A DNA stretch of 52,395 bases from Bacteroidota bacterium (GCA_024280115.1 JAJRQT010000040.1:1-52395); one strand, 5' to 3'. Numbered from the stretch's first letter, positions 9,801 to 18,938 are shown. Translations and numbers: made by a program. The notes: a model not told the origin generated them from the sequence alone.

Positions 9801-10214
9801 AATATTTCTGAGAGGCTTAGAATTTATAATGAATTGGACAATCTGAACGATGAAGAAAAACTCCGGGAATTTATCAATTCTGTTATAGATAGATTTGGAG
9901 TGTTACCAGATTCCGTTAAGGATCTTGTTAAAATAGTAAGATTGAGGTGGGACGCCGAAAAGCTGGGGTTTGAAAAACTAACTATAAAAAATGAAACCTT
10001 GAAGGCATTCTTGCTTTCTTCGGATAATGAACAATACTATAACTCTCCAATTTTTAGCGGTATATTGAAATTTGTCCAGCAATATCCCCGGCTATGTAAA
10101 ATAAAAGAGGGTAAAAACAGAGTGATACTGCTAGTGGAAAATGTTGAATCAATTGACAAAGCCACAGAGCTATTAAAAGAGATACTGAAAATAAAATCAT
10201 TACAGATGCAATAA
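6837..10214 (+). CDS. mfd: Transcription-repair coupling factor Mfd
   Basis: A 1125-aa ATP-dependent translocase that removes RNA polymerase stalled at DNA lesions and recruits UvrA. The UvrB-like N-terminal part holds FPTSYKRPYEFEETENANVL and the AGQFAMRGGIIDVFSY segment. The RNA-polymerase-interaction domain is near GDYVTHIDHGVGRFVGL. The RecG-like motor has Walker A GDVGFGKTE (Lys596), DEEQKFGV (Asp691), TATPIPRTL and the RGRVGRS motif VI. A TRCF domain ends the protein. The frame begins with tandem TTG codons (6837, 6840) and no nearby ATG; family N-termini start at this point, so TTG is accepted. The length is normal and the gene looks intact. Confidence 0.97.
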   Translation: MLKVRDFLNYYKSDIIVNSLAEILKPNNSERVHLKGLSGSFDAIICATNSVLAPQLSHLFILHDREEAAYFQNDLQNLMDKKEVSFFPTSYKRPYEFEETENANVLLRTELINKLNKKSYQGQLIVSYPEALCEKVVNKRSLKKHTILLEKGKEIDIDSFFMELIEFEFEKEDFVYEAGQFAMRGGIIDVFSYANELPYRIELFGNEIESIRTFDPDSQLSIDYEKSISIIPNLQTKFVNETKQSFLNFLPNNTKIWFKDVQLTLDIIHKYHKNARESFDEILRKNNNTQVILNPEKLFETSVSFLGDLDKHDIIEFGNKFYFKPATEFTFNSEPQASFNKNFELIAENLIFNQQKQNRIVIAADSFTQIERLTSIFEESDPELKFESLNISLRNGFIDHDNNIVCYTDHQLFERYHKYKSGKKYSKSKALTLNELKSLQTGDYVTHIDHGVGRFVGLDKIQVNGNLQEALRLVYRDDDLLYVSIYSLHKISKYSGKEGAPPTMSKLGSPEWENKKKRVRKKVKDIAKDLIALYAKRKAAPGFAFSQDNYMQAELESSFIFEDTPDQAATTLDVKKDMQIAHPMDRLVCGDVGFGKTEIAIRAAFKAILDGKQVAVLVPTTILAMQHDRTFKDRFQNFPVTIEYINRFKSSKDTKQILKNTIDGKVDILIGTHRIVNKDVTFKDLGLLIIDEEQKFGVGVKEKLKKFRINVDVLTLTATPIPRTLHFSLMGARDLSVIATPPPNRQPVTTEIHTFSESIIRDAISFELRRGGQVFFVHNRIKDIEQVANIIMKLVPDAKVVVGHGQMEGKKLESVMMKFIGGLADVLISTNIIESGLDIPNANTIIINHAHMFGLSDLHQMRGRVGRSNKKAFCYLLSAPTIGLSSEARKRLKTLEEFSHLGDGFKVAMRDLDIRGAGNMLGAEQSGFINDIGFDTYHKILDEAVQDLKENEFKELFQTNIIDAETILSTDCVIDTDFELLIPDEYISNISERLRIYNELDNLNDEEKLREFINSVIDRFGVLPDSVKDLVKIVRLRWDAEKLGFEKLTIKNETLKAFLLSSDNEQYYNSPIFSGILKFVQQYPRLCKIKEGKNRVILLVENVESIDKATELLKEILKIKSLQMQ

Positions 10215-10432
10215 ATTGTATGTTTTTGAATTTATTTTATGTGAAGAAGGCGCTAACATTATGCCTTGATATTTAAAAGTGTTATGTAATATTTAATGTG
10301 ATTTAATCCTTAAATATTAGGATGAAATCGAGTTTGTGTATTTCTTATTGAATATAATTGGCGTAAATTTGTGTTTTACTGCTATTATTGAATTTTTTTT
10401 ATCGAGAGATAAAGTAGTTAATTAAACAGGTT

Positions 10433-11671
10433 ATGAAAAATTTTGTGAAGTTTCTTTACACATCGCAACTAATCGTTGCATCAATCTTCCTTCTTGGTTC
10501 ATGCAAGTCGGGAAGCAATCCTACTGCATCTAATCCGGGTAGTATTAGTACTGCTACTGGTTTGGAGTACAATGCTGATGAAGGATTTCAGGTTTTAGAA
10601 TTTAAAGGTCAGCCAGATGGGCCAAACCTCGTATTTATCGAAGGTGGTAGAACTGTTCTCGGATCCTATGAAGAAGATGTTTTTAACACACATGACAATC
10701 TGGAACGTGCTGTAACGGTGGCATCTTTTTATTTGGATGAAACCGAAGTGGCCAATATCCACTGGTTAGAATACCTTTATTATGTAAAACTTGACTCTTC
10801 CAGAGAATTTTATGAGTCAGCTCTTCCTGATACAATTGTTTGGGCAAGAGATCTTGCATATAATGATCCTTATGTAGATCATTATCTGAGGTATCCCGGA
10901 TTTCGTTATTTCCCAGTTGTTGGGGTAACCTGGAAACAGGCTGTCGATTACTGCGGATGGAGAACATCGGTAGTAAATCTGAAGCTTGCTGAAGATGCAG
11001 GATTGGAAGAAATTCCGGCAGAAAGCTCTGGAAACAGAATTCCTCTTGAATCTGGTGTGGTACTCCCCAATTACAGACTTCCTTCGGAAGCAGAATGGGA
11101 ATATGCTGCACAGGCCCTTATCGGAACTCAATGGCTTGATGAAAATCAAACTCATAAAAGACTTTATCCATGGGACGGTCATTCTTTAAGAAATCCTTAT
11201 GGAAAAAAGATGGGTTATTTCCTTGCAAACTTTAAAAGAGGTCGTGGTGACTACGCCGGTATCGCAGGAAAACTGAATGACGGCGCAATGATTACGCAAT
11301 ATATTTATGAGTATCCACCAAATGATTTTGGCCTTTATAATATGGCTGGAAACGTTAACGAATGGGTTTTTGATGTATATCGTCCGCTTTCTTTCCAGGA
11401 TATGGAAGATCTGAATCCTGTAAGAAGAAGCGCCGAAGACTTAATCGGAAGATCACATGTAGATCCTAATATAGATGATCCTGCCAGCGGATATGATTAC
11501 CAATTTTTTAATTCTCTGATATCTGACAAAACGAGGGTTTATAAAGGCGGATCATGGAAAGATATTGCATATTGGCTGTCTCCTGGCACAAGAAGATTTA
11601 TGGAACAAGATTCAGCAACTGCTACCATCGGTTTCCGATGTGCAATGATCAGAGCCGGTTCCAATTATTAA
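10433..11671 (+). CDS. gldJ: Gliding motility lipoprotein GldJ
   Basis: A 412-aa lipoprotein with lipobox LLGSC (Cys24) and a formylglycine-generating-enzyme/sulfatase-modifying-factor fold: NLVFIEGG, ASFYLDETEV, FPVVGVTWKQAVDYC, YRLPSEAEWEYAA, YNMAGNVNEWVFDVY and a GGSWKD...GFRCA ending. Order and spacing fit GldJ, the outer-membrane-anchored periplasmic part of the Bacteroidota gliding/type IX secretion machinery. The related GldK has the same fold, but the long ALPDTIVWARDLAYNDPYVDHY insert points to GldJ. No other gld, spr or por gene is in the window. A 218-bp AT-rich leader precedes it, and a strong terminator follows within 25 bp, so it appears monocistronic. Confidence 0.85.
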   Translation: MKNFVKFLYTSQLIVASIFLLGSCKSGSNPTASNPGSISTATGLEYNADEGFQVLEFKGQPDGPNLVFIEGGRTVLGSYEEDVFNTHDNLERAVTVASFYLDETEVANIHWLEYLYYVKLDSSREFYESALPDTIVWARDLAYNDPYVDHYLRYPGFRYFPVVGVTWKQAVDYCGWRTSVVNLKLAEDAGLEEIPAESSGNRIPLESGVVLPNYRLPSEAEWEYAAQALIGTQWLDENQTHKRLYPWDGHSLRNPYGKKMGYFLANFKRGRGDYAGIAGKLNDGAMITQYIYEYPPNDFGLYNMAGNVNEWVFDVYRPLSFQDMEDLNPVRRSAEDLIGRSHVDPNIDDPASGYDYQFFNSLISDKTRVYKGGSWKDIAYWLSPGTRRFMEQDSATATIGFRCAMIRAGSNY

Positions 11672-11695
11672 TAATAGAAAGCATTAAATTAATTG

Positions 11696-11724
11696 AAAGC
11701 CTCGATAAATCGAGGCTTTTTTTA
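11696..11724 (+). terminator. Terminator shared by gldJ and comF
   Basis: The arm AAAGCCTCGAT at 11696-11706 pairs with ATCGAGGCTTT at 11709-11719, with a T-run to 11723. The upstream A residues give T's on the other strand, so the hairpin can end both convergent transcripts. It abuts the comF stop codon at 11722-11724. Confidence 0.88.
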
Positions 11725-12408
11725 TTTGGCTATAGCAATAGTCGCTATACTTAACCCTTTTGCACCGCATTTCAGGATTTGATGACCACAGGCCTCTAAA
11801 GTAGCTCCAGTTGTGATCACATCATCAACCAATAAAACATTTTTGTTTTTGATCAATTCGTCATTTGAAATATGAAAAGCGTGCTCTACACTCTTCCATC
11901 TTTGTTCTTTTGTTTTATGCGTCTGACTTTTATTGTATAATATTCTTTTCAATGATTGAAAATCTATTGGGATATCCGTGATCTCTGAAATGCCCATTGC
12001 AAAATGATGACTTTGATTGTAACCTCTTTTTCTCTGTTTTTTAGGGTGTAATGGAACCGGTACAATCAAATCGATATTACCAGTCAGTTGATGCATATTC
12101 ATGTCAGCGCCAAGCCATTTGCCGAGAAGTTCACCAATTTCTGGAACATTGTTGTATTTAAGCTGGTGTAAAAGTTTTTGTGTAATTCCGGATTTTAAAA
12201 AGTATAAATACGCCAGGCCAAAATTGATCTCAAGTTTTCCTAAAAATTTATTCACCAATTCATTGTCATATGCATCTGATACATTTGTTTTAGGAAGTTC
12301 GCTTCTACAATGGAAACAAATAAGCGATTCATTTTTAGTCAAACCGCGATCACAAGAACAGCATACTTTTGGAAAAATTATATTGAGAACATCCTTAAAT
12401 AAATGCAT
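11722..12408 (-). CDS. comF: ComF family phosphoribosyltransferase-like protein
   Basis: A 228-aa cytosolic protein with a zinc-finger-like N-terminus (CCSCDRG then CFHCRSELP) and a type I phosphoribosyltransferase domain. Visible PRT features are PVPLHPKKQRKRGYNQS and the PRPP-binding loop VLLVDDVITTGATLEACG. ComF is needed for DNA uptake in transformable bacteria, probably at the single-strand internalisation or recombination step; outside those hosts its role is not settled. No com partners are nearby. Length and motifs are normal. Confidence 0.9.
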   Translation of the reverse strand: MHLFKDVLNIIFPKVCCSCDRGLTKNESLICFHCRSELPKTNVSDAYDNELVNKFLGKLEINFGLAYLYFLKSGITQKLLHQLKYNNVPEIGELLGKWLGADMNMHQLTGNIDLIVPVPLHPKKQRKRGYNQSHHFAMGISEITDIPIDFQSLKRILYNKSQTHKTKEQRWKSVEHAFHISNDELIKNKNVLLVDDVITTGATLEACGHQILKCGAKGLSIATIAIAK

Positions 12409-12515
12409 TTCAAACGATATTAACTATTTTTTAAGACTCCAAACTATATATTTGTGGATTGATTTGGATATTGATATCATTATTTAATTCAAATTGAAAA
12501 GAAAATCAAATTTGA

Positions 12516-12869
12516 ATGATTAAAAAAGATTTTGAACATGCCTATAAATGGCAGGAATTGCTGAATAAATTAGAAATTGCTGTAGGTAAAAAACCCGTGG
12601 ACCTTAAAAGTGTCTTGTTTCTTATCGGTGTTCAGGAGTTGGGTAAAGGTGCGAAAACTTTCACTAAAGAAGAAAAAAGAGATTTAATGCATATCGCAAT
12701 ATGCAAGGTTTTGAGTTTTTCAGGGTTTTATGAATTGGAAGGATTGGATGAGATGGGTTGGCCACACTGGAAAGTCAAGAAAAAATTGCCTCATTTTGAT
12801 ATGCTGGAACAAGAAAAGCTATTGAAAATGCACGTGATTGAATATTTTGAAAATGAAATTCATATCTAA
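12516..12869 (+). CDS. Conserved hypothetical protein, 117 aa
   Basis: Not recognised as a named family. It is a soluble, charged 117-aa protein with no signal or membrane segment. Notable stretches are VDLKSVLFLIGVQELGKG, RDLMHIAICKVLSFSGFYEL and a WPHWKVKKKLP turn. The regular codon use and clear start argue for a real gene. It is divergent from comF (107-bp gap) and separated by 177 bp from the next gene, so it is probably its own unit. Confidence 0.7.
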   Translation: MIKKDFEHAYKWQELLNKLEIAVGKKPVDLKSVLFLIGVQELGKGAKTFTKEEKRDLMHIAICKVLSFSGFYELEGLDEMGWPHWKVKKKLPHFDMLEQEKLLKMHVIEYFENEIHI

Positions 12870-13046
12870 AGATGATTGAATTATAGACAATTTTGCATTG
12901 TTTTATATAGCATTTCTCTTATTTATCCATCTATTACATTGATTTTTAACTACTAATTATAGCAAGTCACCAAGTATTGGATTAATATTTAAAATAGATA
13001 TATATTTACTTCATATAGATTTTAATTTACTAGCTAACAGCTAATT

Positions 13047-14807
13047 ATGAGACTATTTAGTAAGATTTCCATTTATTTAGTTATTTTTTGCCTGTCATTT
13101 TCTTGCAGCTCTGATAAAAGCAAAAGTGAGAAAGATGGAGCTCTGAGATCAGCCAATGGAGGAAAATTTTTTGGTGGTGTGTTTAGAATCAATGAATCCG
13201 AATATATCAAAAATCTATTTCCTCATAATATTACCGATGCCTATTCTTATAGAGTTGCTTCTCAAATTTATGAAGGTCTATTCAAATTTGACCCCGCAAA
13301 TCTCAATGTAAAAAAGGGCCTTGCTGAGGATTTCCAGGTAGATGAATCGGGAACAATTTATACTATTAAACTAAAAAAAGGAGTTGTTTTTCATGATAAC
13401 AATTGTTTTAGTGATGGGAAAGGTCGTGAATTGACAGCCAATGATGTTAAATACTGCTTTACCAAACTTTGCACAAAAAGTATTAATAATCAGAATTTCT
13501 CCATATTCAAGGGAATATTAAAGGGTGCTGACAAATATTATGCGGCAACTACTGGGAATAATAAACCCGATTTTGACGTATCTGGGATAGTGGTAAAAGA
13601 TGACTACACTATTGAACTAGAATTAATAAAGCCAAATTCTCTGTTTACAGTAAACCTTGCCCGTCCTGCATGTTTCATATATCCTAAAGAGGCTGAAGAA
13701 AAATATGGTGTTGATATGAGGATCAACGCTGTTGGAACAGGTCCTTTTTCGTTGAATGTGAATGATGTGGAAGAGGATATTTCTATAATTCTCAAGAAAA
13801 ACCAAAACTATCATGAAAAAGACGAGGCCGGTAATCAATTGCCCTATTTAGATGCAGTGAGTATTCAGTTTATGAAGGATAAAAAAACAGAATTGTTTGA
13901 ATTCAGAAAAGGAAATCTTGACATGATTTATAGATTACCTACTGAGTTTATCATAGAAATTCTTGAAGAAACAGTGCCGGGAGCAAACGGCGAATACAGT
14001 CAATTTCAACTCCAGCGATCTCCGGAAATGATGACTCAGTTTCTGACACTTAACAATCAAAAAGGTGTTTTTAAAAATAGAAATGTCAGAAAAGCATTTA
14101 ATTTCGCCATAGATCGAACTAAAATTTTGGACTTTGTACTCAACGGTGAAGGTTATGCTCCTGGAGTTCATGGAATTACTCCGCCGGTTTTTTCAAATTA
14201 TAATATCGAATCTATCAAAGGTTATACTTTAAATATAGATTCGGCTAAATATTATCTTAAGAAAGCAGGCTATGCAGGGGGGGCTAGTTTTCCAAAACTA
14301 CAGTTCTTACTGAATGCTGAAGGTGAGAGGAACACCAATGTGGCTGTAGAAATCCAAAAGCAACTGAAAGATCACCTGAACATCGATGTGGAACTGCAAA
14401 TATTGCCATTTGCCCAGCTATTGGAAAAAAGCTATAGTGGTGATTATAATATTTTAAGAGCTGCATGGGTTGCAGACTTCCCCAGCCCAGAGAATTTTTT
14501 ATGGATTTTTTCATCCAAAGACGTTCCAAATTCGTTAAATGAAGCATCTTATCCGAATGTTGCGCGATATATGAATGAGAAATTCGACAAACATTTTGGT
14601 GATGCTCTGGAAGCTAAATCTATTGATGAAGCAAACAGTTTTTTCCGGAAAGCTGAAATTCAATTGATGGAGGATGCACCCGTTGTTATACTTTGGTATG
14701 ATGAGGGGTATAGATTAATTCAATCTTATGTAAAGAATTTTCCAAATAATCCTATGCAATACCGGGATCTTGGTAAAGTGTATTTTGAAGAAGCTGAAAC
14801 CTTATAA
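13047..14807 (+). CDS. Peptide/nickel-type ABC transporter substrate-binding lipoprotein
   Basis: A 586-aa SBP_bac_5 family protein with lipobox LSFSC. Typical family segments are seen: ASQIYEGLFKFDPANLNVKKGLAEDF, YTIKLKKGVVFHD, AVGTGPFSLN, NRNVRKAFNFAIDRTKIL and a C-terminal WVADFPSPENFLW. Such proteins bind oligopeptides or similar ligands for an ABC importer. No permease or ATPase gene is adjacent, so partners must be elsewhere or it acts alone, for example in peptide capture. A G7 run at 14277-14283 encodes the YAGGAS turn. Only 8 bp separate it from the DUF4175 gene, suggesting cotranscription. Confidence 0.9.
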   Translation: MRLFSKISIYLVIFCLSFSCSSDKSKSEKDGALRSANGGKFFGGVFRINESEYIKNLFPHNITDAYSYRVASQIYEGLFKFDPANLNVKKGLAEDFQVDESGTIYTIKLKKGVVFHDNNCFSDGKGRELTANDVKYCFTKLCTKSINNQNFSIFKGILKGADKYYAATTGNNKPDFDVSGIVVKDDYTIELELIKPNSLFTVNLARPACFIYPKEAEEKYGVDMRINAVGTGPFSLNVNDVEEDISIILKKNQNYHEKDEAGNQLPYLDAVSIQFMKDKKTELFEFRKGNLDMIYRLPTEFIIEILEETVPGANGEYSQFQLQRSPEMMTQFLTLNNQKGVFKNRNVRKAFNFAIDRTKILDFVLNGEGYAPGVHGITPPVFSNYNIESIKGYTLNIDSAKYYLKKAGYAGGASFPKLQFLLNAEGERNTNVAVEIQKQLKDHLNIDVELQILPFAQLLEKSYSGDYNILRAAWVADFPSPENFLWIFSSKDVPNSLNEASYPNVARYMNEKFDKHFGDALEAKSIDEANSFFRKAEIQLMEDAPVVILWYDEGYRLIQSYVKNFPNNPMQYRDLGKVYFEEAETL

Positions 14808-14815
14808 ATTCAAAC

Positions 14816-17800
14816 TTGAATAAAGATTTAAATTATCGATTAGGTCGCTACAAGCGAAAATACTATTTAAATCTAATTTTAAAAGGATCAATCTTAATCC
14901 TAACTGTATTACTATCTGCTTTTCTCTTTTTTAATTTAATAGAATATCAATTTCATTCGAACTCTGTAATACGAGGTTTACTTTTCTTTAGCTACCTTAT
15001 TATTTGCCTTGTTGTTTTATATAAATGGTTATTTATTCACCTGATTAAGCTATTTATTAAAAAACGACAGATAAGCGATGAAAAGGCAGCAAAAGATATT
15101 GGATCTTTTTTACCAAATATAAACGACAGGCTCCTGAACCTGATACAGTTAAAAAAAATCAAATCCAATAATAGTTTACTATTAGCAACGATCGATCAGC
15201 GTACAATCCAAATGAGTGTAGTCCCATTTGAAGATGTAATCAGCATCAGGGAGAATGTCAAATACATTAAATACCTGATTATTCCATTTTTAGCAGTAGC
15301 AATATTAGGAGTCATTTCGCCAAACACTATCACCGAACCTGCAAAAAGGATCATACAATTCAATAAAGAATTCATTCCTCAGGCGCCATTTAATTTTTCA
15401 ATACAAAATGAAAATATGCTCGCATTCAGAAATGAAGATTTTCTGCTGGATCTAAAAATTACAGGTCAGGATATTCCACAAAATATATACCTTATTACTG
15501 ATAACAGGAGGGTAAAGCTTGACAAAACAAGTACTAGGAGCTTCCGGCATAATTTTGAAAAAATACAGCATTCTACTCTTTTTCGTTTTGAGGCCGCTGG
15601 TTATAGTTCAGAAGATTATTCAATTGACGTAGTTAACAGGCCAAATATCAAAAACTTTACTATTTCACTGTCATTTCCTGAATATTTAAAAAAAGCTCCT
15701 GAAAACCTTGATAATATAGGTAGTTTTCAGGCACCTGTAGGAACAAAAGCCAAATGGATCATTCATACAAGCGATGCTGAAGATATAGGTATAAAATTCG
15801 ATGAAAACACTGAGATTCAATCTCCACTACAAATAGATGATCAAATATTTGAATACGAAAAACCTCTCCTGATTTCTGATGGATATTCCATTGACCTTAA
15901 AAACAAATACAGTCATAACAAAGAAACAATCAAATATAATATTGAAATCGTTCCTGATGATTATCCAAAAATAAATCTCGATCAATTAAGAGATACCGTG
16001 CTTTATCAATATTTAATTTTTGGTGGCAATATCTCAGATGATCATGGAATATCTGATTTTAGGATATTTTATAGAACCTTTCCTGATAGAGCCAGTACAG
16101 ATTTACCGTTCAAATCAATTAAACTAAAATTCGATAGAACAAAAAACAACCAATCATTTTATCATAACTGGAACCTTGAAGAATTCGCATTTCAGAATGG
16201 AGCAAAGCTAGAATACTACATTCAGGTAAAAGACAACGATGCCATAAATGGAATAAAAGCAACAAAAACAGCTCATTATATATTTGAAGTTCCGACTGTT
16301 GAGGAATTGCGGAAAGATCTTAAAATTTCATCGGAAAGCACTGATAATCAAATAGATAAGACGATAAAGGAAGCGAAAGAACTCAATAAAGAGCTTGCAG
16401 ATATTGACAATAAACTCAAAGGGAAAAAAGAACTTTCCTGGCAGGATCAAAAGCAGATAGAAGATTTAATTAAGAAAAAAAACAGACTTGAAGAGGCCAT
16501 CAAAAAATTACAGGAACAATATAACTCTGATGCCCAAAAAAGAGAGCGTTTTAATAAAGAACAAAGCGCAGAAATGAGCGAAAAAATTAAGCAGCTTCAA
16601 CAATTAATGGACGAGTTGCTTGATGATGAAACAAAAGAATTATACAAGGAATTACAAAAACTCCTTGAAGAACAAGGGAAATTGGATGACCTAAAAGAAA
16701 TTGTAAACAAACTCAATACCAAGGAGGAGAATCTGGAGAAAGAATTGGAAAGAACTCTTGAGCTATTTAAAAAAATGAAATTTGAATTAAAGCTCGAAGA
16801 AAATCTGCAGCGAACTAATGAGCTTCAGGAAGAACAAGAAAAAGCATCAAAAAATTCAACTGATAAACTAAAAGATCAGGATTCACTCCAAAAAGAACAG
16901 CAAGAATTAAATGAAGAGTTTCAGGATTTAAAGGAAGAAATGCAGGAAATGCAGGAATTCAATAAGGATCTAAAGCGGCCAAAACCAATGCCCGATTTTT
17001 CTGAAGAACAAAAAGCAATAGAAAGTAAACAAAAAGAGGCACAACAAAATCTTGAACAAAAAAAGAATAAAAAAGCAGGTAAGGCTCAACAGGGCGCCAG
17101 TGATCAAATGAAAAAATTATCCAAAAAAATGCAGTCCATGCAAAGTATGATGATGCAATCTTCTATGAATCTAAATCTAAATCAACTCAGGGACATATTA
17201 GATAATCTTATAAAACTCTCATTCGAACAGGAAAGTATTATGTCTGATTTCAGAAAAGTGCATCAAAGCGATCCGAGATTTTTAGAGCTTTCCCAGCAAC
17301 AATTAAAAATAAAAGACGACGCAAAGGTGATTCAGGATAGTTTAATATCTCTATCTAAAGAAGATTTTAGAATTCAATCTGTCGTTACAAGGAAGGTTAA
17401 TGATATGAACCGTTATTTAGATGAATCGGTGGTAGCTATAAAAGAGCGAAAGAAAGGAGAGGCTATTGGAAAACAACAATTTGTCATGACCTCAATCAAT
17501 GATTTAGCTTTAATGTTAGATGATGTAATGTCTCAAATGATGAATTCGATGGGAATGGGAGGAGGTCAGCCGCAAAATGCGAGAGTACCAAGTATATCAG
17601 AGCTGCAACAACAACTTGGAGAAAAAATAAAAGAATTGAAAAAAAGTGGTAAGACAGGGCGTCAATTGTCAGAAGAATTAGCTAAAATGGCAGCTGAACA
17701 AGAAAGGATTCGTGAAATGCTGGGTGAAATGGCAAAAGAACTTGAAAGCGGCAACAATGGAAATGGTAAAAATTCTTTAAAAGACATCCAGAAAAAAATG

Positions 17801-18094
17801 GAATTGAGCGAAATGGACCTGGTCAATAAACAGTTAACTGACAATTTGATAAAGAGACAAAAAGAAATAGTAACCAGATTACTTGAAGCAGAAAATGCAA
17901 ACCGCGAGCGGGATTTGGATAATAAGCGTGAGGGTAAACAAGCTAAGGAATATGAGAGGAAAATTCCAGTGGCTTTCGAAGAGTATATTAAAGCCAAAGA
18001 AAAAGAAATAGAACTTTTAAAAACAGTTCCCCCTAAACTAAATCCTTATTATAAAAAGGAAGTAAATGAGTATTTTAAACGTATTGGTAGTTAA
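14816..18094 (+). CDS. DUF4175-type large coiled-coil membrane protein
   Basis: A 1092-aa protein. The N-terminus has two hydrophobic helices (about residues 18-42 and 50-72) and a third near 150-168, then a beta-rich periplasmic-looking region to about 490. The rest is mostly charged coiled coil rich in Glu, Lys and Gln (about 495-760), a Met/Gln-rich stretch near 765-790, and further helices to the end. This layout matches DUF4175 proteins common in Bacteroidota, whose function is unknown. The start is a TTG at 14816, 8 bp after the preceding stop; no ATG lies close by. It continues straight into the RsbW-like gene. Confidence 0.8.
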   Translation: MNKDLNYRLGRYKRKYYLNLILKGSILILTVLLSAFLFFNLIEYQFHSNSVIRGLLFFSYLIICLVVLYKWLFIHLIKLFIKKRQISDEKAAKDIGSFLPNINDRLLNLIQLKKIKSNNSLLLATIDQRTIQMSVVPFEDVISIRENVKYIKYLIIPFLAVAILGVISPNTITEPAKRIIQFNKEFIPQAPFNFSIQNENMLAFRNEDFLLDLKITGQDIPQNIYLITDNRRVKLDKTSTRSFRHNFEKIQHSTLFRFEAAGYSSEDYSIDVVNRPNIKNFTISLSFPEYLKKAPENLDNIGSFQAPVGTKAKWIIHTSDAEDIGIKFDENTEIQSPLQIDDQIFEYEKPLLISDGYSIDLKNKYSHNKETIKYNIEIVPDDYPKINLDQLRDTVLYQYLIFGGNISDDHGISDFRIFYRTFPDRASTDLPFKSIKLKFDRTKNNQSFYHNWNLEEFAFQNGAKLEYYIQVKDNDAINGIKATKTAHYIFEVPTVEELRKDLKISSESTDNQIDKTIKEAKELNKELADIDNKLKGKKELSWQDQKQIEDLIKKKNRLEEAIKKLQEQYNSDAQKRERFNKEQSAEMSEKIKQLQQLMDELLDDETKELYKELQKLLEEQGKLDDLKEIVNKLNTKEENLEKELERTLELFKKMKFELKLEENLQRTNELQEEQEKASKNSTDKLKDQDSLQKEQQELNEEFQDLKEEMQEMQEFNKDLKRPKPMPDFSEEQKAIESKQKEAQQNLEQKKNKKAGKAQQGASDQMKKLSKKMQSMQSMMMQSSMNLNLNQLRDILDNLIKLSFEQESIMSDFRKVHQSDPRFLELSQQQLKIKDDAKVIQDSLISLSKEDFRIQSVVTRKVNDMNRYLDESVVAIKERKKGEAIGKQQFVMTSINDLALMLDDVMSQMMNSMGMGGGQPQNARVPSISELQQQLGEKIKELKKSGKTGRQLSEELAKMAAEQERIREMLGEMAKELESGNNGNGKNSLKDIQKKMELSEMDLVNKQLTDNLIKRQKEIVTRLLEAENANRERDLDNKREGKQAKEYERKIPVAFEEYIKAKEKEIELLKTVPPKLNPYYKKEVNEYFKRIGS

Positions 18095-18102
18095 TAATAA
18101 CA

Positions 18103-18504
18103 ATGGAAACAATTAAAATTGAAATTCCTTCTATAACTGATAACATTAGAATTATTGAAAGCTTTATTGATAATGCTAGAGAAAAATTTAATCTTAACGA
18201 TGACATTTATGGCAATATCATGATAGCCGTTACTGAATCAGTTAACAACGCTATCATGCATGGAAACAAAAATGACAGGAATAAAAACGTTACCTTAAGC
18301 CTTTCATTGAATAGAAACACAATAAATTTTACAATTAGAGACGAGGGCATTGGATTTGACTTTCAAAATTTACCAGACCCCACATCTCCTGAAAATCTCG
18401 ACAAACCATCGGGAAGGGGAATATTTCTAATGAAGCATTTATCGGATGAAGTTAATTTCAGTAATAATGGCAGTCTAGTTGAGTTGTCATTTTACATGAG
18501 TTAA
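18103..18504 (+). CDS. RsbW-like ATP-binding protein (anti-sigma regulatory kinase family)
   Basis: A 133-aa GHKL-fold ATPase of the SpoIIAB/RsbW type. The N box is AVTESVNNAIMHGNK, the G1 box is RDEGIGFDF, and the G2 region is SGRGIFLMKHLSD. Such proteins bind or phosphorylate anti-anti-sigma factors, but no cognate sigma or STAS gene is present here. It lies 8 bp after DUF4175 and 1 bp before ybeY, so it is almost certainly translated from the same transcript. Confidence 0.9.
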   Translation: METIKIEIPSITDNIRIIESFIDNAREKFNLNDDIYGNIMIAVTESVNNAIMHGNKNDRNKNVTLSLSLNRNTINFTIRDEGIGFDFQNLPDPTSPENLDKPSGRGIFLMKHLSDEVNFSNNGSLVELSFYMS

Positions 18505-18505
18505 A

Positions 18506-18928
18506 ATGGAGAACATCAATTTTTTTGCTGAAGATATAGAATTTAACCTAAGGCAAAAATCAAAAATAAGAAGCTGGTTAAAATCAATTCTTCGTCAAAA
18601 CAACAGAACCATATCTTCCATAAATTATATATTCACTTCTGATAAATATTTACTACAGGTAAATAAAGAATACCTCAACCATTCTACTTTAACTGATATC
18701 ATCACCTTTGATCAATCCTTGAATGCAGGCAGAATAGAATCAGACATCTATATAAGTATAGATCGTGTAAAAGAAAACTCAATAAATCTTCAAATATCAT
18801 TTGAAGATGAGTTACATAGAGTGATGGTCCATGGCATTCTGCATCTACTAGGCTACACTGACAAGAACGATGTAGAGAAGGAAGAAATGAGGGAAAAAGA
18901 AAATCATTATTTAACTTTACGTTTTTAA
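18506..18928 (+). CDS. ybeY: Endoribonuclease YbeY
   Basis: A 140-aa metal-dependent single-strand endoribonuclease acting in 16S rRNA maturation and ribosome quality control. The metal site is seen as HRVMVHGILHLLGYTDKNDVEKEEM. The first two ligand histidines (HGILH) are present; the third His of the textbook HGxLHLxGYDH motif is replaced by Thr-Asp. To my knowledge Bacteroidota YbeY often has GYxDK here, so this is more likely lineage variation than inactivation. Strong context: RsbW-like gene 1 bp upstream and mnmG downstream across the parS pair. Confidence 0.92.
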   Translation: MENINFFAEDIEFNLRQKSKIRSWLKSILRQNNRTISSINYIFTSDKYLLQVNKEYLNHSTLTDIITFDQSLNAGRIESDIYISIDRVKENSINLQISFEDELHRVMVHGILHLLGYTDKNDVEKEEMREKENHYLTLRF

Positions 18929-18938
18929 TTTAATTAAA

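Noticed and set aside
13047..14807. Full ABC import system around the peptide-binding lipoprotein
   Set aside because: No permease or ATPase gene is adjacent; the next gene is DUF4175.
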